Of a stretch of 64,000 bases of DNA, positions 7,287 to 16,372 are shown one piece after another (position 1 is the stretch's first letter; every line of letters begins with the position of its first letter). The notes beneath the pieces were generated by a model, which did not search any database, was not told where the DNA came from, and saw nothing but the letters and a program-made list of their open reading frames with translations. The stretch spans positions 62,001 to 126,000 of the forward strand of contig NZ_FRBE01000006.1 of assembly GCF_900142535.1 (NCBI RefSeq). Reading direction: 5' to 3'. Origin of the DNA: Fibrobacter sp. UWEL (GTDB lineage: Bacteria > Fibrobacterota > Fibrobacteria > Fibrobacterales > Fibrobacteraceae). The translations under genes and the position numbers were made by a program.

Positions 7287-8705
7287 ATGAAGAAAATGAC
7301 ACGGGCATCACTCCAAACTATAATCCTTCTATTAGCAGTCTTTGTTATTGGGTGTGCGTCAACATCCCCTAATTCTAAGAATGGCCCAAATCATCAGTAC
7401 GAAAAATCAACAGACACTGTCCATGTTTCCAAAATCAATGCCGTTGAAAAATACCCTTTCCCACAAGACTTTGATAGCGATGCCTATAAATACAGAACGG
7501 GTATTCCCCACAAACAAATCGTTAATTTTATTGAAAACGACGAAAACGATTCTCTACGGCAGAACGAAACAGAAAGGTACGTTACAAATCTTACATCCTT
7601 AATAGATTCCGTTGCAAAAAATGATTTTGAAAAAGTCAAAATGATTTATGACGCATTGGCGCTGCTACTTGATTACGACAGCGAAAGCTACATAAGTAAT
7701 TCACAACCTCCAAGTAAATGGGACTATGTTCTTGCATCCCGGAAAGCGGTATGCGAAGGATACGCAAATGCGTTCAAGAAGTTATGTGATATGTTAAAAA
7801 TTCCATGCGAAACCGTTCACGGATACGCACGAGGTTTAACGCACATACCCGCAAACGAGGAAATTACTTCCAACCATGCATGGAATATTGTCAAGATCGA
7901 CAAATTCTGGTACAATGTTGATTGCACATGGGGATCAAGCGCCTTTAATGTCAATACATCGAAATCAAACCATCGTTATACAACAGACTGGCTATTTTTG
8001 AAAGGAGACCACTTTGGGTACTCCCATTTCCCAAATGATTCAAACCATCAACTAACCAAGAAAATCAGTCGCGACGAATTTAAAAATAGACCTCTCCTAG
8101 ATCCCATTTTTTTCGACTTATTTGAATCTCCCAACAAACTGCAGGCGATCAACAATATTGATAGTTCATATCAGCTAGACCTTATTCAAAAACGGGATGC
8201 AAAATTTATATTGAATGTTTACAATTTACAGACCAACCAACCTGTACAAAACAGAGCTCTATTGACACACAATCGTGAAAAATTACAAATAGAATTCCAG
8301 GCACCTTACGCAGGAATCTTTCAAGCTTTTTTAATGCATAACGTTAAAGATAACGCTTATAGCAGCATAGCATCTTTTTCGATTAGCGCAAATAAGGCTA
8401 GTAATATCCAGCACCCAACTTATTTTCGCTCATCAGCAAAGGACATCAAGATAGAGTCACCACTAGTTCAGTTACATGCAGATTCAACATACGAATTTAA
8501 AATAAAAGTTTCAAATAAAAAATATGCTCTTCTTTTTTGCAACGGAAAGAAAAATCGTCTCAAAAATCAGGGCAACGGATTCTTTTCAAAAAAAATAAAG
8601 ATTCCCAGCAATGCAATTGAAGTACTTATAGAAGTCTCTGACACGGAACATGGGCGATATGAAGCAATTGCCAAATATCCTGTAACAAACAATGCAAATT
8701 TTTAG
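7287..8705 (+). CDS. transglutaminase-like lipoprotein
   Basis: About 472 residues with signal peptide and lipobox VFVIGC. Residues about 150-235 form a transglutaminase/protease-like core: AVCEGYANAFKKLC (catalytic Cys), SNHAWNIVKI (His) and WYNVDCTWG (Asp), the Cys-His-Asp triad of cell-envelope proteins of this superfamily. The C-terminal 200 residues are beta-rich and unassigned. ATG 7287 begins MKKMTR; a TTG at 7272 would add five residues. It lies 21 bases after the toxin-operon gene and may be read through from it, but its function looks unrelated. AT-rich compared with the genes to its right. Confidence 0.8.
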   Translation: MKKMTRASLQTIILLLAVFVIGCASTSPNSKNGPNHQYEKSTDTVHVSKINAVEKYPFPQDFDSDAYKYRTGIPHKQIVNFIENDENDSLRQNETERYVTNLTSLIDSVAKNDFEKVKMIYDALALLLDYDSESYISNSQPPSKWDYVLASRKAVCEGYANAFKKLCDMLKIPCETVHGYARGLTHIPANEEITSNHAWNIVKIDKFWYNVDCTWGSSAFNVNTSKSNHRYTTDWLFLKGDHFGYSHFPNDSNHQLTKKISRDEFKNRPLLDPIFFDLFESPNKLQAINNIDSSYQLDLIQKRDAKFILNVYNLQTNQPVQNRALLTHNREKLQIEFQAPYAGIFQAFLMHNVKDNAYSSIASFSISANKASNIQHPTYFRSSAKDIKIESPLVQLHADSTYEFKIKVSNKKYALLFCNGKKNRLKNQGNGFFSKKIKIPSNAIEVLIEVSDTEHGRYEAIAKYPVTNNANF

Positions 8706-8728
8706 CATGCATTCCCATTTTCAGGATC

Positions 8729-9961
8729 CTATTTAAGCAATTTACGGACACCTTCCAGGCGGTTCAGAGCCTCGATCAAAGTTTCGTCCTTCTTGGCGAA
8801 ATGGAATCGCACCAGATGGTTTACGGGCTCGCGGAAAAAGCTACTGCCAGGCACTGCGGCGACGCCCACTTTCTTTGCCAAATCCATGCAGAAAAGTTCA
8901 TCGGGGCGAACGGCTCCTGAGCCGCTCATTCCCATTCCAGACACGGCGCCGAACTCGCCGGAGGCCATGCGACGTTCGTAATCGAATTCCGAAATGTCCA
9001 TCATGACGAAATAGGTTCCTTGAGGCTCTGTAAACTTGAATCCCAGATTGCGGAGGCCATCGGTAAACAATTGCTTCATGTGGGTGTAATGATTCTGCAA
9101 TTCGGTGTAGTAATCATCGCCGAAATTCATGGCGGTCACAGCCACTTCCTGCAACGTAGAGGACGCGCCAACCACCGTAAAGTCATGAACTTTCTTGATG
9201 CGTTCCATGATGGGCTCAGGAGCCAGAATATAGCCCAAGCGCCAACCCGTAATGGAATAGCTCTTGGAGAGGCTGGAACATTCGATGGTGCGTTCACGCA
9301 TGCCCGGCAGGGTTGCCATATAGGTGTGAACATTTGGTGCAAAAATAATGTGCTCGTAAACTTCGTCCGTAATCACATACAGATCGTACTTGATGGCAAG
9401 ATCCGCAATAATCTTCAACTCGTCGCGAGTGAAAACTTTTCCACTGGGGTTTGAAGGATTGCACAGCACCAATGCCTTTACGCCCGGCTGCTTCATGGCA
9501 TCTTCAAGGACATTCGCATCGAAGGTAAAATCGATGGGCGAAAGGGGCACGTATATTGGAGTTGCGCCACTCAAAATCGTATCCGCAGTATAGTTCTCGT
9601 AGAACGGTGAGAAAATCACCACCTTGTCGCCAGGATTGCAGACCGACATCATGGTAATCATCATGGCTTCGGTACTGCCACAGGTAATGACACATTCCCT
9701 TTCCGGATCAAAGCGCATGCCGCTGAAATGTTCCTGCTTGCGACAAACCGCTTCGCGGAAATTCTTGGCACCAATGGTCAACGCATACTGATGAGGGCCA
9801 GTCTTTGCCACTTCTGCCAAACGGTTCTGCAATTCCACAGGCGGGTCAAAATCCGGAAAACCCTGGGACAGATTCACAGCCCCGCAGCCATTGGCAATAC
9901 GGGTCATGTAACGAATGACAGATTCAGTAAAATGGTTGGTGCGATCACTTAAAGGTTTCAT
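8729..9961 (-). CDS. pyridoxal-phosphate aminotransferase, class I/II
   Basis: 410 residues of fold type I aminotransferase. Visible are the substrate loop NLSQGFPDFDPP, the ITDEVYEHI segment, the PLP-binding lysine in SLSKSYSITGWRLGY and a C-terminal substrate Arg in LVRFHFAK. The sequence is closest in style to kynurenine/glutamine transaminase and methionine aminotransferase-like enzymes, so an amino acid plus 2-oxo acid transamination in the cytoplasm is expected; the exact substrate cannot be read. A Gly/Met-rich insert (GAVSGMGMSGSGAV) interrupts the C-terminal domain. Confidence 0.9.
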   Translation of the reverse strand: MKPLSDRTNHFTESVIRYMTRIANGCGAVNLSQGFPDFDPPVELQNRLAEVAKTGPHQYALTIGAKNFREAVCRKQEHFSGMRFDPERECVITCGSTEAMMITMMSVCNPGDKVVIFSPFYENYTADTILSGATPIYVPLSPIDFTFDANVLEDAMKQPGVKALVLCNPSNPSGKVFTRDELKIIADLAIKYDLYVITDEVYEHIIFAPNVHTYMATLPGMRERTIECSSLSKSYSITGWRLGYILAPEPIMERIKKVHDFTVVGASSTLQEVAVTAMNFGDDYYTELQNHYTHMKQLFTDGLRNLGFKFTEPQGTYFVMMDISEFDYERRMASGEFGAVSGMGMSGSGAVRPDELFCMDLAKKVGVAAVPGSSFFREPVNHLVRFHFAKKDETLIEALNRLEGVRKLLK

Positions 9962-10177
9962 GAGTCAAAAGTAACAATCCTACCCGCAAGCAACGAAAAA
10001 TCACCCATTTTTTAGAAGTTTCCTCTCATAAACTCACATTTTTGTAGGAAAAACGTCGTTTTTTCCACTATTGTTTACAATTTTTTCTAGAAAACAGGGC
10101 ATTTTTATGACATTTCTGTGAATTTTGAATGTATTTTAATTTCGCAAAACAAATAATCTTAACACAAGGAATAAAAA

Positions 10178-10951
10178 ATGAAGAATTATTTCGATCTCTC
10201 CGGCCAGGTAGCAGTTGTTACTGGTTGCTCCACTGGTCTCGGCGTTCAGATGGCAAAGGCTCTGGCAAATCAGGGCGCAAAGATTGTTGCAATCGCTCGC
10301 CGTAAGGAAATGATTGAAGCTGTAGCTAAGGAAATTTCCGAAACCTACGGCGTCGAAGCTATCGCCGTTCAGTGCGACATTACCGACACCGCTAAGGTTG
10401 AAGCAGCCGTTGACGAAATCCTCGCCAAGCTGGGCCGCATCGACATCCTGATCAACAACGCTGGTACTGGCGCAGTTGCTCCGGCAGAAGACATCACCGA
10501 CGACCAGCTCAACCACGAAATGAACGTTGACCTGGGCGGTACCTTCAAGATGGCTCGTGCAGTTGCCAAGAAGGCAATGCTCCCGGCAAAGTACGGCCGT
10601 ATCATCAACATTGCCTCCATGTACGGCCTTGTTGGTAACAAGATTTGCGGTTCCGCACCGTACCATGCAGCAAAGGGTGCTGTTGTTAACCTGACCCGCG
10701 CTCTGGCCGCTGAATGGTCCAGCAAGGGCATCAATGTTAACGCAATCTGCCCGGGTTACTTCTACACCCCGCTTACCAAGGAAACTCTCGATACTCCGTT
10801 CTTCCAGCAGAATGCTAAGACTATGATCCCGGCAGAACGCTATGGAAACGAAGGCGAACTTGACACCGCTGCAATCTTCCTTGCATCCAAGGCATCCAGC
10901 TACGTTACCGGCATCATGGTTCCGGTTGACGGCGGCTACACCTGCATGTAA
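10178..10951 (+). CDS. SDR-family NAD(P)-dependent oxidoreductase
   Basis: 257 residues of classical short-chain dehydrogenase. It has the cofactor motif TGCSTGLG near residue 16, NNAG near 92, catalytic Ser in IASMYG, YHAAKGA (Tyr-x-x-x-Lys) and the closing VPVDGGYTCM. It resembles gluconate 5-dehydrogenase and 3-oxoacyl-ACP reductase types; the substrate is uncertain. AAGGA lies 7 bases before the ATG. Codon choice is strongly biased to GCT, GTT and AAG, suggesting high expression. It is a single gene closed by its own terminator. Confidence 0.9.
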   Translation: MKNYFDLSGQVAVVTGCSTGLGVQMAKALANQGAKIVAIARRKEMIEAVAKEISETYGVEAIAVQCDITDTAKVEAAVDEILAKLGRIDILINNAGTGAVAPAEDITDDQLNHEMNVDLGGTFKMARAVAKKAMLPAKYGRIINIASMYGLVGNKICGSAPYHAAKGAVVNLTRALAAEWSSKGINVNAICPGYFYTPLTKETLDTPFFQQNAKTMIPAERYGNEGELDTAAIFLASKASSYVTGIMVPVDGGYTCM

Positions 10952-11013
10952 TGTAGGCTCCAGGTTCGAGGCTCGAGGGATCGGGTTTCAAAAATGGATT
11001 ACGCTTTTAAAGA

Positions 11014-11040
11014 CGCTCGCAGTAATGCGAGCGCCTTTTT
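11014..11040. terminator. intrinsic terminator between the SDR gene and azlD
   Basis: Perfect stem CGCTCGCA/TGCGAGCG with loop GTAA, followed by CCTTTTT. It ends the plus-strand SDR transcript and is positioned to stop the converging azlCD transcript as well. Confidence 0.85.
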
Positions 11041-11044
11041 GCTT

Positions 11045-11368
11045 TTAAACGAGTCGAATAAGGACCATATAGACTGCGGTCCCTACAGCCATGGAAAGAA
11101 ATAGCTGGCGACGCCATATGTGCATCACGGCTGTCGCCACAATGCCTACGATATCGGGAATGCCGTGCATACCTTCCAGCCACTGCACATCTTTCAGGCA
11201 ATAAACCACAAGCATACCGAAAACAGCGAGAGGCAAGGCCTTGCCCAAATACTGGATGTATTTGGGAGTAGGCTTTCCTGCAGGGAAAATGAGGAAAGGC
11301 AAGGCGCGGGTCAGCACCGTCATCAGCGCAAGTATGGCGATGGTTGTGATTTGTTGTTGCGTAGTCAT
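11045..11368 (-). CDS. azlD: branched-chain amino acid export subunit AzlD
   Basis: 107 residues, almost entirely hydrophobic with about four membrane segments ([21 protein letters not shown], and the closing [17 protein letters not shown]). The conserved N-terminal TRALPFL motif and size fit AzlD, the small partner of AzlC. The start overlaps the end of azlC by 4 bases, so the two are translated together. Confidence 0.9.
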   Translation of the reverse strand: MTTQQQITTIAILALMTVLTRALPFLIFPAGKPTPKYIQYLGKALPLAVFGMLVVYCLKDVQWLEGMHGIPDIVGIVATAVMHIWRRQLFLSMAVGTAVYMVLIRLV

Positions 11369-12060
11369 TTACCGCCCTCAATTTTCTTGCGGAACACAGT
11401 CAGCAGCAAAAGAATTCCAATCATGGAGGGAATCACAAAATACTGACTACCCACTACCAGCAGGCTCAAGGCAGTACATCCAATCCCGATCCACGCCGGA
11501 CGATGTTCCTTTTCCTTTAAGAACTGATCCATAAAGATGGCAACGAACATGGCCGTCACCACAAATTCAAGACCACGAATATCGAAGTTCAAAAGGGAGC
11601 CGAACATATAGCCCATAAATCCGCCGGTAATCCAGTAGGAATAATCCAGCATACTGACCATCAGCATCTCCGTGGGGGTAGACTCGCGGGCATTGTAGTT
11701 AATAGCAAACGTTTCGTCGGACATCCAGAAAATCAGGAAGGGCTTACGCCAGCCCATACCGCGAAAACGATCCAGCATGGAAACGCCATAGAACAAATGA
11801 CGAGCGCCCACCACCAAGGCCATACTCGCGGCACCCAGCGGGTTGAAATTCGCCAGCAACATACCCAAGCCCAGGAATTCCGCAGAGCCACTAAACACAA
11901 ACAGCGCCATGGACAGCGGATACCAATAGCTAAAGCCCATGGATTCCGCAAGCACCCCATAAGTAATGCCCAAAAACCAGTAGCCCGTAAGCACCGGCAA
12001 GGAGCGCTTAAAAGCGACCTTCAGGGAATTCTTAAATGTGGATTGATCGATGGCAGGCAT
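11365..12060 (-). CDS. azlC: branched-chain amino acid permease AzlC
   Basis: 231 residues with several membrane helices. Family hallmarks are the [15 protein letters not shown] segment near the start, FSGSAEF and the GARHLFYG motif, followed by the SDETFA region. With AzlD it forms an exporter in the inner membrane, known in Bacillus for branched-chain amino acids and azaleucine. The neighbouring aminotransferase fits an amino-acid theme but is not in the same transcript. Confidence 0.92.
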   Translation of the reverse strand: MPAIDQSTFKNSLKVAFKRSLPVLTGYWFLGITYGVLAESMGFSYWYPLSMALFVFSGSAEFLGLGMLLANFNPLGAASMALVVGARHLFYGVSMLDRFRGMGWRKPFLIFWMSDETFAINYNARESTPTEMLMVSMLDYSYWITGGFMGYMFGSLLNFDIRGLEFVVTAMFVAIFMDQFLKEKEHRPAWIGIGCTALSLLVVGSQYFVIPSMIGILLLLTVFRKKIEGGK

Positions 12061-12125
12061 TGTGGCAAGAATATAGAAATCGTCAATTTTCGTTAGACCA
12101 GAAATAAACCCAATAAGAGCCGACT

Positions 12126-12398
12126 CTAAATATCTTTGGCATTGTTGACCCCGCCCTTCTGAGAAAATTCCAAGATCAGATGTGCAGTTGACTCGATTAC
12201 TTTTTTGTATCGGTCAATTTCACTATCAGAAAATCCGGATATATCTTCCCATGTGTATTGGGGCAGGTAACAAGTTGCGTGATGAAAACAGTCTTTTTCA
12301 TCAGGCTTTTCAATGTACACCTTGACACGGCCATCCTTCATCATCTCGGAATGGACAATTTCAGAATTATCATCTAAGGTCATGAACGGGTACATCAT
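12126..12398 (-). CDS. conserved small hypothetical protein
   Basis: 90 residues (MMYPFMTLDDNSEIVHSEMMKDGRVKVYIEKPDE...). The compact beta-then-helix pattern with a Cys/His-containing centre (DCFHHATCYLPQYTWEDI) looks like a genuine conserved protein rather than a chance frame. No function recognised. Either of the two leading Met codons could be the start. Confidence 0.7.
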   Translation of the reverse strand: MMYPFMTLDDNSEIVHSEMMKDGRVKVYIEKPDEKDCFHHATCYLPQYTWEDISGFSDSEIDRYKKVIESTAHLILEFSQKGGVNNAKDI

Positions 12399-12506
12399 AA
12401 TCGAACTCGCAGCTAATATAGCTTTTCTGCAAGTACTTTTGCAATATTAGGCACTTTCTAAATATGCACGTCCAATGATTGCACCGTTTTATGCTATATT
12501 CGTGAC

Positions 12507-12717
12507 GACATAGTTCCCTGCCGTGAAAGCGGCAGGGAACGCAGGTTTAATTGAGAGTTTTGCTCTTATTCTCTGTCCTGAAACTACCACTTTCAAAAGC
12601 ATACGAGGATAAGGCAGACGCTCACGTCCCATTGGGGCGTGGGCCGTTTGTGCTTATTGTGTGCAAGGATGTGGTAGTCCGCAGGACAGGTAAGCCATTC
12701 GGTACCACGCCTTTTTT
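12507..12717 (+). ncRNA. structured RNA candidate upstream of the restriction-modification gene
   Basis: A 5-prime hairpin (12513-12523 with 12530-12540, 11 bp) is closed by a GAAA-type tetraloop. Then a long rod forms: CTGTCCTG (12573) with CAGGACAG (12682), CTACCAC (12584) with GTGGTAG (12671), GCATAC with GTGTGC, GATAAG with CTTATT, CAGAC with GTTTG, and an 11-bp apical hairpin at 12620-12644. A small hairpin 12689-12706 precedes T6 at 12712-12717. An extended -10 (TGCTATATT, 12492-12500) lies just upstream. Whether it is a free RNA or a leader of the downstream gene is open. No known RNA class was recognised. Confidence 0.65.
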
Positions 12718-12739
12718 GTTGGATCGCATTGGCTTTTGA

Positions 12740-12764
12740 GTAAGGTAAAACCTTACCGGGAGCC
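12740..12764 (+). promoter_or_regulatory. hairpin next to the ribosome-binding site of the R-M gene
   Basis: GTAAGGT and ACCTTAC pair around an AAA loop (12740-12756), directly before CCGGGAG (ribosome site) and ATG 12768. GGTAAG at 12689-12694, at the end of the RNA candidate, could pair with CTTACC (12752-12757) instead, so two folds compete beside the start site. Confidence 0.4.
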
Positions 12765-12767
12765 CTT

Positions 12768-15700
12768 ATGAGCGGAATTGACGCCAACAAGAAGAAAGCA
12801 GTTGAAAGTTATGTTGCCGAAGTCGGCCAACATTTTTCTGCAGGCATCGCTACAGAGCATAGCTACCGTCCCGCCTTAACGGACCTGCTAAAGGCTCTGC
12901 TCCCGAAATTCATCGTGATGAACGAGCCCGCCCGCATTGAATGTGGCGCACCCGACTTGATTTTGGCACGAGACGCCAACGGCATTCCCGTTTCCGTTGC
13001 GTTCGTCGAAGCGAAAGATGTGGGCGATTCCGATTTGGATGGTAATCGCCAGCATAAAGAACAGTTCAACCGCTACAAGAAATCTCTGGACCACATCCTG
13101 TTTACGGACTACCTAGATTTTCATCTCTACGAAGGCGAAACGTTCGTTGACAGCGTCCGCATTGCAGAAATCAAGGGCAATAAAATTGCGGTTGCAGAAG
13201 ACAATATTTTAAAGTTCCTCGAAATGGTGGAAAGCCTCGCTGGGGCCACACCGCAAAAAATCACCAGCCCCAAGAAAATGGCCGAGATGATGGCGAACAA
13301 GGCCAGGCTTTTAGCCGACGTGGTAGAACGCACCCTTGCTGCGGACACCGAGAAAACCGGCGAACTGGCTGGACAATGGAAATCCTTCAAGACAACCCTT
13401 ATTCACGATTTGACGGAACGCCAATTTGCGGACATTTACGCACAGACCATTTGCTACGGGATGTTTGCAGCCCGACTCCACGACGAAACTCCCGATACAT
13501 TCAGTCGCGATGAAGCCGCCAACCTTATTCCTAAAACAAATCCCTTCCTACGAAAAATTTTCCAGAGCATCGCAGGTTATGATGTTAGCGAAAGCATCGT
13601 CTGGATTGTAGATGACTTGATTGAATCCTTCCGCGTGACAGACATTCACAAGGTCATGGCGAACTTCGGCAAAAGTACCGCACAGACCGATTCCATGATT
13701 CACTTTTACGAAGACTTCCTCCGTTGTTACGATCCAAAACAGAAGAAAGCCTGCGGCGTCTATTATACTCCTGAACCGGTTGTGAAATTCATCGTCAACG
13801 CAGTTGATGAAATTCTGCAGAAAGATTTCAACATGCCCATGGGACTTGCAGACACAAGCAAAGTTCAGTTGGACAGAATTGTCGATGGAACCTCCGACAA
13901 GAAAAGCAAGGACCACAAAGTTCACGAAATGCGTGAATATCATAAGGTTCAGATTCTCGATCCCGCTACAGGTACAGGAACTTTCTTGGCGGAAGCTGTC
14001 CGAAAAATTCACAGCAAAATGGAAGGTCAGCAAGGAGCATGGCAAAGCTATGTGGAAGAACATCTATTGCCTCGTTTGAACGGTTTTGAATTTATGATGG
14101 CTCCTTACGCCGTAGCCCATTTGAAGTTGGATATGGTTCTTGGCGAAACCGGATACAAAGCAGCAAAGGATAAACGTCTCCGTATTTTCTTGACCAATTC
14201 CTTGGAAGAATGTGACCCCGATACAGGAACATTATTTGCGCAATGGTTAGCACAAGAAGCTAACGAAGCCAACTACATCAAGCGCGATACACCTGTGATG
14301 GTGATGATTGGAAATCCACCGTATAGTGTAAGTAGCAGCAATAAAGGGGAGTGGATAGAAAGACTTCTTGAAGATTACAAAAAAGATTTGAATGAAAGAA
14401 ATATTCAGCCTTTATCTGATGACTACATAAAGTTTATCAGGCTCGCTCATTACTATGTAGAAAAGAATGGCGAAGGCATTCTAGCATATATTTCAAACAA
14501 TAGTTTTATCGATGGGATCATTCATCGTCAAATGCGAAAAGAATTGATGAACGCATTTGATTCCATCTACATTCTTGACTTACACGGCAATACTCGAAAG
14601 AAAGAAGTTTCTCCCGATGGAAGCAAGGATGAAAATGTCTTTGACATTATGCAAGGCGTAAGCATCAATATTTTCGTCAAGACGAAGAACAACAATTCCA
14701 CGCGTCATTCCGAACAAAAAGCTAGCAATCCCTCGTGTCATTCTGAGCGAAGCGCAAGCACCCCAGCGCGTCATTCTGAGCGTAGCGTAAGCGAAGTCGA
14801 AGAATCCAGCAACCTCGCAAACGTTTACCATTTCGAACTATTCGGCAAGCGTGAAGATAAATACGAGTATTTAAGAAAGCATTCTTTTAACGATGTTCCT
14901 TGGACCAAATTGAATCCGCAGGAACCACAGAATTTCTTTGTGCCGAAGGATGAAAATATTCAACTTGAATACGATGGGCATATCCCAATTCAAAAACTTT
15001 TAAATATAAATGTCAACGGAATAAAAACGCAATGTGACGGAGCATCTATTGCTTTTTCTGCAAAAGAGAGAAACGAATTAAAGCAAGATTTTATTTCACT
15101 TAGCGAAGATGAAATCCATCGTAAATATGGATTCAATAATGTAAGAGATTGGCAAATTCCACTAGCAAAAAAAGACATATCAGAAAATAAAATAAAGGCT
15201 GAAATTTTGTGTTATCGTCCCTTTGATTTTCGGCATATGATTTTTACAGGAAAAACTAAGGGAATTATGGGGTATCCACGAGATAAATTTATGCAGAATT
15301 TTTATCTCGGCAACAATATCGGTTTAATTTTAGGAAGGCAAGGGCAAGCTGTTGGCAGTATGCAATGGAATTTGGCATATTGTTCAAAGCATATTGTTGA
15401 TACAAATATCTATTATCGCGGAGGTGGAATCGTCTTCCCTCTCTATCTCTACCCTACCGACGAAGAGGCTGCATTAGGCGAAACTCGCAAGCCGAATCTT
15501 GATGAAGAAATATGGCGAAAGATAGATAAGTGCATCCAGATTCCCGATCATCCCCGACAAGCGAGGACAGGTGTCGGGAATGACAATTCAAAGGAACACA
15601 TTACAACTCCGGAGCAAATATTCGATTATATCTACGGAATCCTACACACGCCCAGTTATCGCGAGAAGTACAAAGAATTCTTGAAAGTTGATTTCCCTCG

Positions 15701-16067
15701 AATTCCATATCCTGAAAATACAGAAAAGTTTAATCAAATTCTCGAACTGGGTAACAAGCTTCGTCAATTACACTTGATGGAAGAAAACCCTCAATCTACA
15801 GTCACATTCAACATCCCTGGCAACAATCTCATTTCCGAAATCAAGTATCAAGACAATTGCGTTTACATCAATAAGGAACAATACTTTGATAACATTCCGG
15901 AACTGGCTTGGAATTTCTATATCGGTGGATACCAACCTGCACAGAAATGGTTAAAGGATCGCAAGGGTCGCACCCTCAGTTTCGACGACATCGCCCACTA
16001 CCGCAACATCATCGCCATCCTTTTAGAAACCGATAAGCTAATGCAACAACTTGACCAAATAAATTAA
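12768..16067 (+). CDS. single-chain restriction-modification enzyme, Eco57I/type IIG-like
   Basis: 1099 residues. The N-terminus has a PD-(D/E)xK nuclease pattern (GAPDLIL around residue 63, then FVEAK around 81). The centre has the conserved FYEDFLRCYDP...GVYYTPEPVV segment and SAM motif I (LDPATGTGTFLAEA, about residue 398). NPPY, for N6-adenine methylation, is near residue 515, and a target-recognition region follows. It would both methylate and cut the same site. Similar type ISP enzymes carry a helicase, which is absent here. Two dispersed repeats are inserted in frame (codons about 644-683 and 925-939). No separate methylase or specificity gene is visible. Confidence 0.88.
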   Translation: MSGIDANKKKAVESYVAEVGQHFSAGIATEHSYRPALTDLLKALLPKFIVMNEPARIECGAPDLILARDANGIPVSVAFVEAKDVGDSDLDGNRQHKEQFNRYKKSLDHILFTDYLDFHLYEGETFVDSVRIAEIKGNKIAVAEDNILKFLEMVESLAGATPQKITSPKKMAEMMANKARLLADVVERTLAADTEKTGELAGQWKSFKTTLIHDLTERQFADIYAQTICYGMFAARLHDETPDTFSRDEAANLIPKTNPFLRKIFQSIAGYDVSESIVWIVDDLIESFRVTDIHKVMANFGKSTAQTDSMIHFYEDFLRCYDPKQKKACGVYYTPEPVVKFIVNAVDEILQKDFNMPMGLADTSKVQLDRIVDGTSDKKSKDHKVHEMREYHKVQILDPATGTGTFLAEAVRKIHSKMEGQQGAWQSYVEEHLLPRLNGFEFMMAPYAVAHLKLDMVLGETGYKAAKDKRLRIFLTNSLEECDPDTGTLFAQWLAQEANEANYIKRDTPVMVMIGNPPYSVSSSNKGEWIERLLEDYKKDLNERNIQPLSDDYIKFIRLAHYYVEKNGEGILAYISNNSFIDGIIHRQMRKELMNAFDSIYILDLHGNTRKKEVSPDGSKDENVFDIMQGVSINIFVKTKNNNSTRHSEQKASNPSCHSERSASTPARHSERSVSEVEESSNLANVYHFELFGKREDKYEYLRKHSFNDVPWTKLNPQEPQNFFVPKDENIQLEYDGHIPIQKLLNINVNGIKTQCDGASIAFSAKERNELKQDFISLSEDEIHRKYGFNNVRDWQIPLAKKDISENKIKAEILCYRPFDFRHMIFTGKTKGIMGYPRDKFMQNFYLGNNIGLILGRQGQAVGSMQWNLAYCSKHIVDTNIYYRGGGIVFPLYLYPTDEEAALGETRKPNLDEEIWRKIDKCIQIPDHPRQARTGVGNDNSKEHITTPEQIFDYIYGILHTPSYREKYKEFLKVDFPRIPYPENTEKFNQILELGNKLRQLHLMEENPQSTVTFNIPGNNLISEIKYQDNCVYINKEQYFDNIPELAWNFYIGGYQPAQKWLKDRKGRTLSFDDIAHYRNIIAILLETDKLMQQLDQIN
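14701..14816. repeat. dispersed repeat element inside the R-M gene, three units of 33 bases
   Basis: GTCATTC recurs at 14704, 14737 and 14770. The units end in forms of the widely dispersed GAGCGAAGC...GAAGAATCC repeat type. The 33-base period keeps the reading frame, so the gene gains three related peptides RHSEQKASNPS, CHSERSASTPA and RHSERSVSEVE. Closely related wording occurs between genes at 29443-29496. Confidence 0.75.
15541..15584. repeat. second palindromic repeat inside the R-M gene
   Basis: CCCGACA and TGTCGGG form a hairpin within a segment reading like the dispersed TCATCCCCGA...TCGGGAATGA repeat. It is translated as PDHPRQARTGVGNDN with the frame kept, between two well-behaved parts of the protein. 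Confidence 0.6.
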
Positions 16068-16221
16068 TCAACCATCTTTTTTTATCTTTCAATTAACGGT
16101 CCAAAGAACAAATATTAACCCGAAAAACAACATCAAGTCTAAATCAATATTATTGTTGCCAGTTTTCCTTGCCAAGTCTTTTCCAAAGCTGTCAAAAGTA
16201 CGAAATCTCGAGACTAACGCA

Positions 16222-16250
16222 TTGACAGATTTTGTCATAAAATTTATTAT
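16222..16250 (+). promoter_or_regulatory. near-consensus promoter in the 16.1-16.6 kb intergenic region
   Basis: TTGACA (16222-16227), 17 bases, TATTAT (16245-16250). Transcription would start near 16257 and run toward the DUF4417 cluster. The region 16068-16615 holds no convincing gene. Short frames in this leader include MTESSTKEAESKRSSKL (16300-16353), MYYDRKLNKGG (16293-16328) and MSNKKAR before the stem at 16380. An AAAGGAGG at 16317-16324 has no standard start codon behind it. Confidence 0.6.
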
Positions 16251-16372
16251 TAAGAAAGATGAGACCTACGTGCACTAAGGGTACACTAATTTATGTATTA
16301 TGACAGAAAGCTCAACAAAGGAGGCTGAAAGCAAACGAAGTAGCAAGCTTTAAATCATCTAACCATGTCAAA

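Noticed and set aside
10950-10985. tRNA T-loop-like GGTTCGAGG
   Set aside because: No acceptor or anticodon stems can be built around it.
12507-12717. Identification of the structured RNA as 6S RNA, tmRNA, SRP RNA or RNase P RNA
   Set aside because: The long rod with a bubble recalls 6S RNA, but the added 5-prime GAAA hairpin, bubble size and sequence do not fit; the conserved motifs of tmRNA, SRP and RNase P RNA are absent.
12551-12739. 62-codon frame across the structured RNA
   Set aside because: Starts with TTG, has no ribosome site, and the region's base pairing explains its sequence better than coding.
14701-14816. CRISPR-like array from the 33-base period
   Set aside because: Only three divergent units, no spacers, translated in frame, and matching dispersed intergenic repeats.
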